In this document: positions 20,401-32,515 of the stretch, piece after piece
How the letters are laid out: the number at the start of each line of letters is the position of its first letter
Numbering within the stretch: the stretch's first letter is position 1
Assembly (NCBI GenBank): GCA_025399215.1
Contig: MU621102.1
Span: forward strand, 64,562 to 128,561
Direction of reading: 5' to 3'
DNA: 64,000 nucleotides
Origin: Globomyces pollinis-pini
Lineage: Eukaryota; Chytridiomycota; Chytridiomycetes; Rhizophydiales; Globomycetaceae
Translations under genes and position numbers: made by a program
Notes under the pieces: model-generated
The model's database searches: none
Seen by the model: only the letters and a program-made list of their open reading frames with translations
What the model was told of the DNA's origin: nothing

Positions 20401-23400
20401 TTTCGGCGATGAATTTGATGAAATTGAAGGAGAAAGAGAATTTGCAAAAGAAACAACAAGAAGATTTGGAGAAGCAAAAGCACTCTGTTAAAAGAACTCC
20501 ATCCCCTGTGAAAATAATTGATTCCGCTCCAAAGAAGGCGGAAACCCCTCCTATTCACGCTAATGTTCATAAATCAACTTACTCAAATCCTTTTTTCAAT
20601 CAAACCGCCACAAAAGAATCTGCCGAACCTGATACTTCAATTAAATCCACATTACCCACACCACCTCCTCCACCTCCATCACAGGTCAATACCAACACTG
20701 CTGTTTCAACTGGTTTACCACCACCACCTCCTCCTCCTCCTGCTCTGAGTTCTGTTAATGTTAACACAAGTCAAAAGGCAAATGATAGTGCTAGCAAATC
20801 AAAACCAGCGTCTTTTAATCCATTTGCTTCGGAAAATGCAAACCCATTGAAAGAGGCACTCTCACAACACAGAAAGAAAATTGGTGACGATTCCGACTCC
20901 GATGTAGAGTCCACATGGTCTACAAGTACCAGATCTCCAACAAAACAGTCTCCTGATATCGACTTTTTTAATGTTCGGAACACTCCTTTTGTTTCAGCAA
21001 AACCTGCTGTATCTGCACCTCCACCGCCTCCAACCAAATTATCAGTTCCTGCAGTACAAGGCGAATCACTGTTTGATGCAATTCGACGTGGAGCTTCTCT
21101 AAGAAAGACAGAAAGTGAGTATTCAACCCCAAATCCCTACTTTGATACTGTCCCATCGACCGCAAATTCTCAACTGGATAGTGAATCATCTATTTCTACT
21201 AAAGAAAACACCACATCTGTATCTATCGCTTCAAATGTTTTACCACCAGCACCACCGGCAGCACCAGTAGCCCCACCAGCACCTCCCGCTGCACCACCAA
21301 TTCCGTCTGGTGGATTTGTAACTCCCCGAAATAACAGTGAGTCAAATCCGAGATCATCTTTACTGGAATCTATTCGCCAAGGCACATCATTGAAAAACTC
21401 CAATAGTAAATTTAAACCAGAAAGAAACAATCAAGCTACTAGCATATCAGCATCACCACCTTCAACAATAGCAGTTCCTAAACCTACAGAAACAGTACCA
21501 ATAACGGTTGGAGGGCCTCCACCTCCCCCACCACCAATGCCCAAAACTAATGCTGATGGAACCGTAGTTGCTGTAAAACTTCCTACGGCACATATCGATA
21601 CACAGCCCAAAGTTAAACAGAAACCTAAAGCTGCTGATATTGGTGGGGTTGGACCAAACATGGCAGATTTATTGAAAGGGGGTATAAATTTGAAGAAAAC
21701 CAGCAACGCACCAAAGTTTGCAATTGGAGATTCCTCGAAAAATTCTGTCCAGGAAACTCCAGCAAAGGCTATATCAAATCCATTTGGAGTATTCCCATCT
21801 AGCGATGTAAAATCAGATCCAAATCAATCTGCAAACCAATCAAATCAAATCAGTAGTACCAATCCATTTGGAATTGTGGAAAAGGCAAAGAATTCAGATG
21901 AAGGGTGGGAATTTGTTTCTTCTAGCGTTTCACCAGCAAAACAAGGAGATACCCTTCATGGAACTCCTAGCGATGATGTATTCCCCGCTGTGGTTGACGG
22001 AGAAATAGTTGGTAAATAGTTACTCTAACATTTAGAACCAGTGTTTGAAAAATTCAAAGTGACTGTTCTGTTTGACTTTCAAGGAACTAGACAAGATGAC
22101 TTGACAGTACAGACTGGTGAAACAATTGTTGTAGAAAAAGAAGAGGGAGAATGGTTTATCTGTAGGACCAATACAGGTGTCTCTGGGTGGATTCCGAAAG
22201 CATTTGTTACTCCTGAAGAAACTAAAAGTGCAGTTGTCGTTCCAGTGAAGAGTTTGGTGTTTGCAAAAGTGCTATTCGATTTTGAGGCAAGAAACATAGA
22301 TGAGTTAACATGTGCCTCTGGACAAATTGTTACGGTAGTTGACAGACCCGAGGAAGCTTGGACGCTAATTAGCCATAGTGACAAAAGTGGATTAATTCCT
22401 ACCAGTTTTTTGGAAATAATTGATGAGTCTAAAGATACAGATACTCTGTCTCGTTCGAATCATCCTGGTGGAAATGGATCTTCAAGAGAACATCGAAACA
22501 ATGAAGATTTTTCAAGCGGTACGGCTGGCGATCCAACAAACGATCACCAGTTCAATCATGGCACCTTGGGTGGAGGAACTCATTTCGGATCATACGAAAT
22601 GATTAGCACACCAGAGGTTTATGAATCTGTTAAGCTTGAACATGGTGAGCATTTGTCACAAGAGGATACAAGACGATTGGAGGCCATACACGAAATGATT
22701 CAAACGGAGAGGTCTTATGTTGAATCATTGAAAATTGTTTCAAAGAATTTCTATGAACCACTGGCCAATATGAATATTCGCATGGATGTATTATTCTCGA
22801 ACTTCTTACAGATTCTTGAAACCAATAAAGGGATCTTACGCGACTTTGAACAGTCTGATTCATCAAAGACGCCTATAGGGTCGGTGTTTCTACAACATCT
22901 TGATAGTCTCGAACCATACAAAGTCTATTGCGAAAATCTATCAACTGCATCTGAATACCTCCAGCGTGAAAGGACTATGCAACCTCAATTGCAAGAATTT
23001 CTCAAGGTTAGTGTCTATTGAATAAAGGGATTTTCAACCCTTCTAATTGTTTCTTGTTCAATCTTTTTATACTTACTTATGTGCTAATTTTGAATAGAAA
23101 CAATTGAATGGCCCTGACTGCAAGCATCTAGATCTCTCGTCGTATTTGTTGATTCCTATGCAACGTGTTGCCAGATATTCATTGCTTCTGAGAGCAATCC
23201 TGCACTATACACCAAAATCGCATCCTCACCATGACGCAACTCTCATCGCACTGCAATTGAGCGATGAATTTTTAGACAAACTCAATCTTGGGATTAAAGT
23301 AGCAGAGAGTCGTAAAAAAATCAAGATGATTAGCGATACATTAGATTTGGAAATCCCCTCAGAGGTAAGAAGGTGAAAGCATTTATTTGTAGCATTATGT

Positions 23401-24288
23401 TCTGGATTTGAACCATCCTACCAGAACGTTAGGAAACAGAATTTTTTTGCATGAGGGAAATTTGTCAAAGAACAAAAGTGGCAGAAAGATATTGGCTTAT
23501 CTTTTTAATGATTTTCTATTGCTGGCACATGCTAAACCGAATTCTGGACATCAAAAGCCTTTCTGGTTATATCGAAAGGTAATGCACATGAACTTTTGTG
23601 TTTACGTTAGCCATTAATGTTGGATTCACTTATTGTTAGAGAGGCAATTCGTGTTGCAGGAAAAGATTGTGGCCCGTTGGATAATTGTTGTCTTCAATTT
23701 GTTTATGAAGATGAAGTGATGACGTTTCGGGCTGCTAACGTGTCAGAAAAACGATTATGGATGAATCAGGTAGAGTCAGCAATTAGAACAATCTCTTCAA
23801 TAGCAAAAAGTACAACAGGTCTAAATGCGACACTCTCAGAAACCATGGGAACCTTGAGTGTTCACTTGGTCGAAACCAGAGGAAGAACAGAACCTGGCAG
23901 TAAAATTATGCTCATATGCTAAATGGTAGATCGTAAAGAACTTTTCGTAGTTGCCAAACTCAGTGGCCAAACGTTGAAGTCTAAATTGATTCATCCTTCT
24001 AGACCACAGTTTAACCAGTCCTTGATGTTTTCTGTGACTTCCTTGGTAAGCATATCGAATACGTAACCTTTAGGATTCAAGTCTACAGTTGTCACTCTAC
24101 TACTATGATAAGTACTCTGCCGATGGTAAAGTGAATATTTCATAACTATAGAATACCTTGGGTCATCTGAGATACAGCTCGACTTTTTAGAGTATTATGG
24201 TGGTAAAGAGACTGAGTTAATACAACTCGCCCTTAAAAATGGAGGATACGAAAGTATATCGATAAAATTAATGTATCGCCCTGCTTAA
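17454..24288 (+). CDS. Intersectin/Pan1-like endocytic scaffold: EH-EH, coiled coil, polyproline with WH2 motifs, SH3-SH3, RhoGEF (DH-PH), C2
   Basis: The first ATG in the EH frame is at 17454 (MNGILPFIDRIEL). EH1 runs through GLNQGILGQIW and FPEFALAMFL, split by the composite intron 17636-17782. Six QxTG repeats follow, then EH2 (AHIWNLSDMQNRGKLNLDEF). After a coiled-coil region, a long exon (19234-22011) carries polyproline blocks and three WH2-like motifs: SLFDAIRRGASLRK, SLLESIRQGTSLKN and DLLKGGINLKK. Intron 22012-22035 (24 nt) fuses this in frame to two SH3 domains (VLFDFQGTRQDDL; VLFDFEARNIDEL). Then come DH (IPMQRVARYSLLLRAI), PH (GRKILAYLFNDFLLLAH) and a C2-like end (LFVVAKLSGQTLKSKLIHPSRPQFNQ). 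Other introns: 18451-18526, 18971-19002, 19201-19233, 23007-23097, 23365-23392, 23579-23610, 23900-23929, 24046-24073, 24126-24151. It should link clathrin adaptors to Arp2/3 actin assembly and Rho-family activation. Confidence 0.87.
17636..17782 (+). other. Composite intron: five abutting intron-sized GT...AG units
   Basis: The 147-nt intron inside EH1 is an exact chain of five units, each beginning GT and ending AG: 17636-17660 (25), 17661-17691 (31), 17692-17721 (30), 17722-17753 (32), 17754-17782 (29). No spacer separates them and each has the size of an ordinary intron of this genome. Removing all of it restores QIWNLSIRGSSISFPEF. Confidence 0.75.
17979..18221 (+). repeat. Coding repeat of six Ark/Prk-type QxTG phospho-motifs
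   Basis: Six imperfect repeats encode IMTQPTG, MSNQPTG, IMTQPTG, MMNQPTG, MINQQTG and MNPQVTG. Each fits the (L/I/V/M)xxQxTG consensus phosphorylated by Ark1/Prk1-family endocytic kinases in yeast Pan1. The position, between EH1 and EH2, is the same as in yeast Pan1. Confidence 0.75.
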
Positions 24289-24697
24289 GAATCGAAAGAG
24301 CGTAATAAAGATCATTGTATTAATGTGAGTATCATTTAGTCTTTTCAGTTGAATTACTGATACATGAGCGTATGAAATATAACAGTATTCTTGACGCTAG
24401 AATGCTGGTACCATTTCACAGAGTTAACGTCTGTTTTAGTTTTTATGTGATAGTGAGAATATGAATCAAAGTGACTCGTGTGAGTAACAATATACGTGTT
24501 AACTATACCTTCCAATAAGAACAGAGACCTCGACAGTAACCTTCCAATACGGACTCATCTGCACATCGCTCTCTCCTCTCCTCAATCCACTCTATTTTTT
24601 AACAAGCATGAAACGAAGGTGTGCATAAAATAGTTAAAATTCAAGCACGCCACACAACAAGTATAAAAAAGAAGGAACCGTAAACTTTTGCATTTTG
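24289..24697. other. Intergenic, nothing recognised
   Basis: About 410 nt between two rightward genes. There is a TATAAAAAAG-like stretch near 24663, about 30 nt upstream of the next ATG. No gene is seen. Confidence 0.5.
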
Positions 24698-27117
24698 ATG
24701 TCAAATTGGAAACAAGAGGAGGGAATTCCTGCTTGGGACCAACAAAAACAACCCTATGAATACAGGGGACATCAGAATAACCCTGTTAATCAACATTCTT
24801 ACCATGAGTGGGAACAAAGACCAAAATTACGGCCTTCTCAGTCTGTCGATACACTGTCTTGGAGAACTCGCTCGGATCCTACTTCTGTAAGTTCATCGAT
24901 TTCTTATGTTTTTTGTAGAATGTACAACTGTCTCTGTTTTGTTAATTTTTAGAATCAAATTAGAATTCCAGCGGGATGGGACAGCAGCTCAATCTCTCCT
25001 GTCGTTCATGGTGATTGGAATCCCCCTTCTCATATACTTTTGGCCCAAGCTAGTTGGAACTCGCCAGTTAATACCAACTCTCAACATCCCACAAAGGATA
25101 GGTCTCCAATTAACATGGCACCATCTGATATATGGAACCCATCTCTTCCCCAATCAAGTACCTCTCAACAGAAACCTGTTCAAAATTGGAAATCAGTGAA
25201 TAGCAGTTGGAGAACTAATGCACAAATACCTCATAATATTGGGTTAGAGGATAAAGAAGTTCAAAGGCCATCTGAGCCTACTGAATGGATTCGAAGAGAT
25301 TCTGCTCAACCAAAAAGAGAGATACGACGAGCCCAGTCATCAGTACTACTATCTAGACCTCAAAACACTTCCAGTCATTCAAACCGAAATTCATTTGGAC
25401 AATATACAAAACCAAAATCAGATAATTTATACACACCGCATAAAGTTGGTGCTGTAGTGGAGCCTCATCAGAATGTTAATGCTCCACAATTTGAAAAAGG
25501 GAATCATTTTGTGTCGAATCTGAACACAGAATCTTCTAAATTTTCCATAAAGAATCAGGAGCATAAGCATAGACCCTCATTTCCATCTACTCCTAACAGA
25601 TTTGTTACACAGCAATTGAAGCAAGGATCTCGAGAGTCGTTAAAAGCAACACCGCTAATGAAGAAAAAGTCAAAGTTATTGACCGAACCAATTGGTATGC
25701 ATATTCAAAAAATCTAACGTTCAGGTATATTTATTTGGGGCTTTGGGGAATCGGTCCGTGTAATTAATCTAATGTCATCATTTGCTATTTACGGTGAAAT
25801 TATAAATGGTAACATCTTTTATTAATAATTTTAGTTGGATTTGATGTAAAGAATGGAATTCGATACGCTTTTGTGGACTTTGAAACAGAAGTAGCAACCA
25901 AGAAAGCATTCAGTAGTATTCCGAATCAGTTTTGGTTTGGAATGTCTACACCACTTCAAGTGAGATATCGATTTGATAAGACCTCCTTACCATCCTTCGA
26001 TGCCCCAATCCGACGACCTTCTAATGATTCATCGTCATCTGACTTAGACTACAGAACAATCCATGTTTCAAATCTTCCGCATAATATTAATAAGGTAAAA
26101 AAATTTCTGAATAATATTTAGCCTGAAATCGAGTCGGTTTTATCAAAGATTGGCCACATCCATCGTATAAAGATATTCCAACGGGCAGTGGAGAAAAAGT
26201 CATCTGTATTTGTAACTTTCAAAAGTACAGAGAAGGCAAAATCCGCACGATTATTTTTGGAAACCCACAAACTTCCATTTAAGGAGATGAAAGAATCTTT
26301 GGAAGTTGAATATCCAGCGCAAGATATTTCGAGAAACCCACCATCTTTTACATTGCCTGGACAAACTGGTGGGCCTTTAACTCTATCCAAAAAGGCTCGA
26401 AAATTATTGGCGGCGGAAAATCGAATCGTTTACGTCCGATCATTAGAGCCGTTAGATTATGCCACATTAAAGGCTGGGCTTGAAATTATTGGTCCTTGTG
26501 AAGTATACATCACAAAGGTTGATTCTCCTTCAACAGCCTTTGTTGAATTTGCTACACCTGGATATTGCTCAACGGCACTAGCGGAGAAAGCTATGGGAGC
26601 AACTCTTCCTCGTCACAAAAGGGTTGATTTTCCAAATGATCCTAATTACACCGAAGTGGATCTGAAAGAGTTTTTATCTTCCATCGCTGATATAAAAACT
26701 GTTAGTGAGCCTACAGCAGAAGTTACTACTGTTGAGTTCATAACAGCTTTAGGTGCTGCAAAGGCTATAGTTCATTGTAGAAGCGTCGCTTTCAAAGGAG
26801 TCAAGATACTTGCTGATTACACACCATCAGTGAAACCTGAAGATGGTATTGATGAGTCTGTGGCAAGTCAAGAGGGATTAGACGATAAACTATGTAAAGA
26901 TGATAAATATGATGTTGATTCTGAAACCATTTCTCTTGAAGTGCTGGAAAAACCATTAAAGGAATTAGATATTGGAGCCCCACCATTGGAGGAGATTATT
27001 GCAATGGATGTAATTTCTTTGGAATCTTTAACTCATGAAATAATTGAATCTAATGGTCAAGATGATATGGAGGATAATGGTGTTATATCTTTGTCAGATC
27101 TACAATCTCAAATCTGA
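24698..27117 (+). CDS. RNA-binding protein with three to four RRM domains
   Basis: ATG at 24698. Introns at 24887-24952, 25695-25724 (30 nt), 25809-25834 (26 nt) and 26095-26121 (27 nt). A disordered Trp/Ser/Asn/Gln-rich N-terminus precedes RRM1, whose first strand and helix are on an 84-nt exon (25725-25808) that splicing alone reveals: IFIWGFGESVRVINL, SSFAIYGEIINVGF, then RYAFVDFET. RRM2 has TIHVSNLPHNINKPEIESVL and SVFVTFKS; RRM3 has IVYVRSLEPLDYATLKAGL and TAFVEFATP. A fourth, weaker RRM lies around AEVTTVEFITALGAAKAI. The C-terminus is acidic. The arrangement is like fungal multi-RRM mRNA-binding proteins; I cannot assign an orthologue. Confidence 0.85.
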
Positions 27118-27153
27118 ATTGTCTGTGATTATCAATAAATATTGGCATTATAA

Positions 27154-27621
27154 ATGACTGGGATTGAGTTTACTGAGATAGTTTCTTTGAAGAGATTGAT
27201 CGATCTTATGATATGGTTTTCACATGATTCTCACCTTAACCAAAAATTTAGAATGGATGGATTCAATGCTGCGATAGATGTTATGAACGAAATACATACA
27301 TTAAAGCTACCTGTTCAGTGGTTTGATAAAGACACATCAGATTACATTCCATTCAGTTATTTTCAGCAGGTATATTATCATAGTTTAATGCATTGATGGA
27401 AGGCCACTAACGGAGATTGTAAGCTTAGTCCTACATATTTCTGGTGGGAAACTGATGAGAAACATAGATATCAAAGTTGGTTGAAGTTACGTGGTATAAC
27501 GAAACAAAACGCTAGAACAGAATATCTAAAGAATACCATTAAGGTGTTATCTAAACTTGCAAAGATCCCTCAATCAAGTATTGATCAATTTGTCGGATGC
27601 TCGCCAGTGAAAGATTCGTAA
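27154..27621 (+). CDS. Acyl-CoA-binding protein
   Basis: ATG at 27154, only 36 nt after the RRM gene. One intron at 27370-27402 (33 nt) joins PFSYFQQ to ATNGDCKLSP. The helices match the ACBP fold: FNAAIDVMNEI, FSYFQQATNGDC (normally YKQAT.GD), then KHRYQSWLKLRGITKQNARTEYL (normally KW.AW..L.g.s...A...Y). The usual YKQAT tyrosine is replaced (YFQQAT), and the length between helices is slightly unusual. It probably binds long-chain acyl-CoA in the cytosol. Another, membrane-anchored ACBP lies at 37798-38719. Confidence 0.8.
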
Positions 27622-27722
27622 ACAATCGACGTTCATCGTAGTGCCATTCAATTCTTTGTCTCTCTACAAAAAACCATTGACAATCTGTATGTTGTTAACC
27701 AAAAACTAAAACTAGAAACCAA

Positions 27723-28028
27723 ATGCTGGAAGAATCCGAAAAGGGCACCCAGGAAAGAAAGGGAGTACAACAGAACGAATTTCAGAGTGGACAAACGTCA
27801 CCAGAAATGATCAATCGATCGGACTTAAGTCCTGAATTCACACAATCTACTTTAGGACTAATCTCTATAAACGAAAGCAGGTCTCAAAGTGATCCAACCT
27901 TGAACGATATGAAATTGGTGATTGAAAGCCTGAAGAATCGTGTAGAGTCGCTTGAGTATTTCTTGCGTATTGTTCTCAGACGAAGAGACACCCAGAATAT
28001 AATCGTTCATTCCCTAGTAAATGCTTGA
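27723..28028 (+). CDS. Small coiled-coil protein, unknown
   Basis: ATG at 27723, 101 aa, no intron. The first two-thirds is polar and probably disordered. The last third (MKLVIESLKNRVESLEYFLRIVL) is a heptad-like helix followed by RRRDT. I do not recognise it. It sits between two rightward genes with about 100 nt on each side, consistent with a real compact gene, but support is only the open frame and composition. Confidence 0.45.
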   Translation: MLEESEKGTQERKGVQQNEFQSGQTSPEMINRSDLSPEFTQSTLGLISINESRSQSDPTLNDMKLVIESLKNRVESLEYFLRIVLRRRDTQNIIVHSLVNA

Positions 28029-28145
28029 TCCATACTCATAGGCTAGATTACCAGTATTGGAGTAATTCTTCACTACTGCTTGTATAAACGACATTGACTT
28101 AATAAAATCAATCATCAATTTTTTTCAAGTTTTAATTTCATTCAG

Positions 28146-28670
28146 ATGATATCGATCCCGTCACAAAACATAGATAATGACAGTGAAGCATCGTATAGGG
28201 TTGACTCTAAGTATTTGCAGAATTTGTTACTCGAAAGTGAAGAGCTGAAGCTAGCTACTATTGAAGTATATCACCAACCTGAACTCAAGGAGTTTGAAGA
28301 GGAAGACCCTCATTCAATAATTTTAAAAGGATCTCTGCCGGCTAAGTTCGATGGTGACTTAATTCTGTATCTGTCAGAGTTAAAGACTCGAATCAGTAGT
28401 TTTGTATCCGAGGTGTCTATTCCAACAGATGTACAAATATCGAATCCACCAGATCAGTTTTATGACCAGTTAAATCAACTGAAAACAGAGTCAACTGCAT
28501 TACTTGATGCGTATCACAAATTGTCAGATTTGAACATATCGGAATTACATATATCAAGAAAACAATCAGAGTTAAAGACCACTTTTGAAGAACTATTGCA
28601 GATTCAAGCTCAAATTATTAGATTGAATACTCAACTGGACGTAATTAGCAGTCAATATGGTACATTGTAA
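28146..28670 (+). CDS. Coiled-coil protein of 174 aa, unknown
   Basis: ATG at 28146, intronless. The C-terminal half (FYDQLNQLKTESTALLDAYHKL through LQIQAQIIRLNTQL) is strongly helical with heptad periodicity. A conserved-looking N-terminal patch (VYHQPELKEFEEEDPHS) precedes it. The size and layout resemble small subunits of kinetochore or vesicle-tethering complexes, but I cannot identify which. It converges on the kinesin-like gene, with about 100 nt between stop codons. Confidence 0.6.
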   Translation: MISIPSQNIDNDSEASYRVDSKYLQNLLLESEELKLATIEVYHQPELKEFEEEDPHSIILKGSLPAKFDGDLILYLSELKTRISSFVSEVSIPTDVQISNPPDQFYDQLNQLKTESTALLDAYHKLSDLNISELHISRKQSELKTTFEELLQIQAQIIRLNTQLDVISSQYGTL

Positions 28671-28771
28671 AATAATATATGTAAATTTAAACAACCTAGC
28701 ATAAAGTCACCCATACTGAATATTTCGCTCTCTCGATATCGAATTGCTTCAATGAATATTGTACTAGCGTA

Positions 28772-31291
28772 TTATTGGTTACTCAGTTCTTCCTCCAGTG
28801 CTGCACATTTTGCAATTAATGAGCATCGATCTTTTTCCAAATGCAACATCGTATCTCTGGTAAATTGGTGCAGCTATCGTTTAGCGGACATATTTCACCT
28901 TTAACTCTAATGCCTACCGTCTCATTAAGTTTTGTCTTACCTTATCTGTTGGTATACTCCCGTTAGTTGTTTTGAACACCTTATACGTTATCAAATATCA
29001 ATTACGGATGATAAGGTTTCTAATTGAGATTGAAGTCTGGTTTCATTTGCCTTGTACGTTTCAATTATTTCTTGATACAATTCTAAATCGTTAACTCGAA
29101 GGATTTCACAACCATGTATATCTAATTGGTCTGTTTCAAACTGAGATGTATAATCGTGAAGTTTCATTCTATATTCTTCCATTATGCTTTGATTCTACTG
29201 TCAATTTGTGTTTGTTACTTGCTGTGACAACTCTCCTAATCTCGAGACCACAAATTCCAGGTCTTTACGCATTTCTGTGCATTCAGTTGTGGTGGGTGGT
29301 ACTGAAGCTGTAGACAGCATTTCCTTTTGTTTCGGAACCTTCGGCGTATAGTTATGTTGAAGGAAAAGATTGCTTTTGGTCAGATCAGAATGCGTTCACT
29401 CACTGCTTCTTAAGCTGGGACATGCTGGTCTTTATTCTTTCATTCTCTTTGGTTAAAGATGTCTATTGTCAATGGGATTTTGTAACCTTATTGGAGAGTA
29501 GTTGAAGTATTCTAAACTCAAGCTCTGTGATTTTGTACCCAGTCATTTCCATTTGCTTTTTGAGCGTATTTTGATGTCCAACCTTCAATTATTTGAGTAG
29601 TTACTACCTTTTCAGTAACCATTTTCAAAGCTTTCTTTTCCTTTTCAATAGCCTCACGAATCTCAAAAAAATTAACAATAAGATAGGCCTACCTGTTCTT
29701 TTAAGAGCATTATATCATCTTCTAATCTACTGGATTGAATTTCAGCGTCAAGGGCCAGCTTTTCCTTCATTATCAACCGATTACTTGTTTGTTTCAATTC
29801 ATTTTCGACTTTAGCTTTTGCTGCAATAACAGAATTCAATCTACTGTTAGATTAAAATTTCAACCTTAACGTAATATCTACAATTTTTTGATTTTCAATT
29901 ATTTCCACATTGTTTTCGGCATTCAAGACAGATTGTTTTTCCATGCAAAAATTTGCCTATCGATTAATAAACCACCGTTATTTATACAAAATCTCGTGCC
30001 CTAATTTTTTTGTAATTGAAATCATTCTGTATGGGATAGTTGTATAAGCCGTTTATGTTTTGACACCACCGAAAATGCCAGAATGTTCTCATGTGATCTA
30101 ATTCGTTGGTGTCTACAACTGACAACCATCTGGATTTGCAATTCCCACCTAATTCTTCTAACAGCAATCTGTTTAAGAGTCCAGAACAGAACTGGACGTC
30201 CTAATGAACATCAGGTAAATGAAATTACCCGCTTTTCAACAGTATCATAAAGAGCCGAGACAGAGTTTGAGAAGTTGAAACCTGATATTGAGTATTATTA
30301 ATTTTATACCTTCACTTAAGATCAATTTGTTGCGATCCATAAATGGGTAATTTGTGCTGGCACATTTCACGATTGTGATTCTGGATGAAAGTGAGTTATT
30401 CCCTATAGCTGTACTCTGCTCATTCTTAGAAAATTTTCATACTTGAATATTGCTTTGTTCAAAAGCAATAGAATAAAACACAAAAACCTTCCCCAGATCT
30501 GCTTTATGACCTGCTTGATTGGCCTTTACCTGGATAATTAGCTTATAAATTACCAAGTTCTGGACTGTGGAGATATCTTGCAAATTATTAATATGATACC
30601 GTTTCAAATGTTTTATGACATAATCTGAATCAACAAAATCTAACTGCAAGTTTCCTGTCTGCGGGGAAAGAAGGTCCCTTAAAACTTCCCCATGTAGCTC
30701 ATAAACGGACGTGGTCAACGTACTTGATTTTAACTTTTTGTTGAATAACGATAGAAGCAAATCCGGAAATAATCCTTTTGGGTAGGTTAGATTGATGATT
30801 TACCTTCATATAAATCATCTCCTTGTATCAATCGATTGACATCACAACTTTGGCTATTTGTGAGCAATATTGAACTGTTGAATCCATTGAATGAGTCTTC
30901 CAACGTCTGATTCACTAAATAGCCATGAAGAGAATTTGAATAATTTTCAGGTTTGATAATCTTATCGAAGCAATAAGTTCTAACATAAGCTACCTTTCAA
31001 TGCTTACTCAGAGGGACTTTCCATTAGCTGCGTTTTAATAGTATTTGCATCCGTATCCAGCAGTAAGTGAACTGCACTCTCCAATGTCGGACTGTTGGTA
31101 GATTGTAGTATACATAGAATTGATTGATTGGTATATATCATAGAAAACGCGAGAAAACAGTCGTATTTGGTTAACAACTCAAGTATTATCAACAACCACA
31201 TCATAATAGGATGAACAAAACCACACAATTATTCAATGCCGAACCAACTTACCTTAATGTATGAACGGAAATTCCAAAGAGAAGCAAGCAT
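28772..31291 (-). CDS. Kinesin-like protein with a degenerate, probably non-catalytic motor and C-terminal coiled coil
   Basis: Many short introns hide this gene. Spliced, the motor reads TYCFDKIIKPENYS, then NGFNSSILLTNSQSCDV where a kinesin has FNGTIFAYGQTGSGKT, so the P-loop is gone. SVYELHGEVLRDLLSP (usually ..E.YNE.i.DLL) is kept. The NxxSSRSH switch I is replaced by NQAGHKAD, and the DLAGSE switch II by KCASTN. The end is well kept: LLNRLLLEELGGNCKSRWLSVV and FWHFRWCQNINGLYN. The C-terminal half is coiled coil (ELKQTSNRLIMKEKLAL.., LHLEKDRCSLIAKCAALEEEL) to a TAA at 28772-28774. The start at 31291 (MLASLWNFRSYIK) and the first intron are uncertain. It may bind microtubules or pair with an active kinesin, like yeast Vik1/Cik1, but with an N-terminal motor. 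Confidence 0.75.
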
Positions 31292-31960
31292 GACATATAT
31301 TTAGAGCAAGAAACTCTAACAAGTCAAGACTTGAACTTGTAATAATTCGACGCAGTTTCCAGCTTCAATCAGGTGCTCAAAATATTTGAAATTACTAGTA
31401 ATCCCTGTCATTGAATATGTTCTCCCCCTATTAAATTTCTAGGTTTGGACTGAATTCGAGTGTTCTGATCCGAACGTTGCTCCAGATACTTATAATCAAT
31501 CATTGGCAGACCCAATATTAATTGGCCAATCTTTGAATTCCATACAATGCCAATATTCGATTCTTCCAAAGTCACTACACGGATGCTATGAAGAAATCGG
31601 GAATGCTTTTTAGAAAACAATGATATTTAATAGATTGAAGTCTATCTTTCATTCTTAAAATTGTCAAATTATACAGAGAGACACGATGACTTATAATAAA
31701 AATGTATTTTCGACAAAATCCTAGAAGCATTAAGTGGGGGTTAAAAATTAAGCACTTTTTCCAATGAATACAATTATTTACAATTAAATTGCACACACAA
31801 ATTTGATTGTCTAAAAAATTTTAACTAAAACTGATGCAAATCCAATACTCTTGTCAATTATAACTTGCCTTCAGTTAGGTATTGATCGTACCAGTTTGAG
31901 ATCAATGGTGTGGCGACTTGTCACAATTTCTTATTTAATGTCAGAACTATAGAAGTGTAA

Positions 31961-32030
31961 TTGTAAGTAATATAAGTTTTAAGTAGTATTTTATTACCTG
32001 TAAGTAATATAAGTACTTAAGTAGTACGAC
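31961..32030. repeat. Direct repeat with AGTAAT/AAGTAGTA units
   Basis: TGTAAGTAATATAAGT occurs twice about 40 nt apart, each followed by TAAGTAGTA. Similar AGTAGTACT-rich sequence recurs upstream of 42736. Confidence 0.6.
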
Positions 32031-32515
32031 AACTACTTTAAACCTCCTTCCTTACAGGTTTATATAGAGACTAGTTAACGGCACACGTATGGTTCTCTGT
32101 CCCAATCAGGAAACTCCCATCCTCTTCATAAACGCCATCACACGATTCCATTAATTCAAATGGAACTACATGAAACCCACTGATACTACTGACCTTCACT
32201 TTCTTAGCTCTTGACTTGCCCTTCCTGACATTTAACCCATTAGAATATCCACTATGCAAAAAATCATCTTTTAAAGATCATCAAATGAATTATCATGAGC
32301 ATAATTCATCTTGACACAATTTTTGGGTTTACTTTTTTAACAAATTTGAGAACAATAATTTATAACATAAAGCTTGAATCAAGCGATTTTAGGGCCCCTC
32401 CTTCAATTCCGTTACTTAAACCAGATGGGGGTATACCACACAAATCCCTGTGTGGCGACGTCAATGGACAACCCATTTTTTCTTTCAACCAACTCTTTTG
32501 AAGTTTTTATTATTC

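Noticed and set aside
20771..21706. Gly-rich minus-strand frames opposite the intersectin-like gene
   Set aside because: They are the antisense of polyproline codons; the plus strand carries WH2 and proline motifs.
23007..23097. Another composite intron in the DH domain (91 nt)
   Set aside because: It has no internal AG/GT joint, so it is a plain longer intron.
31408..31620. 70-aa minus-strand frame upstream of the kinesin-like gene
   Set aside because: No ATG, an in-frame stop just upstream, and no recognisable motif.
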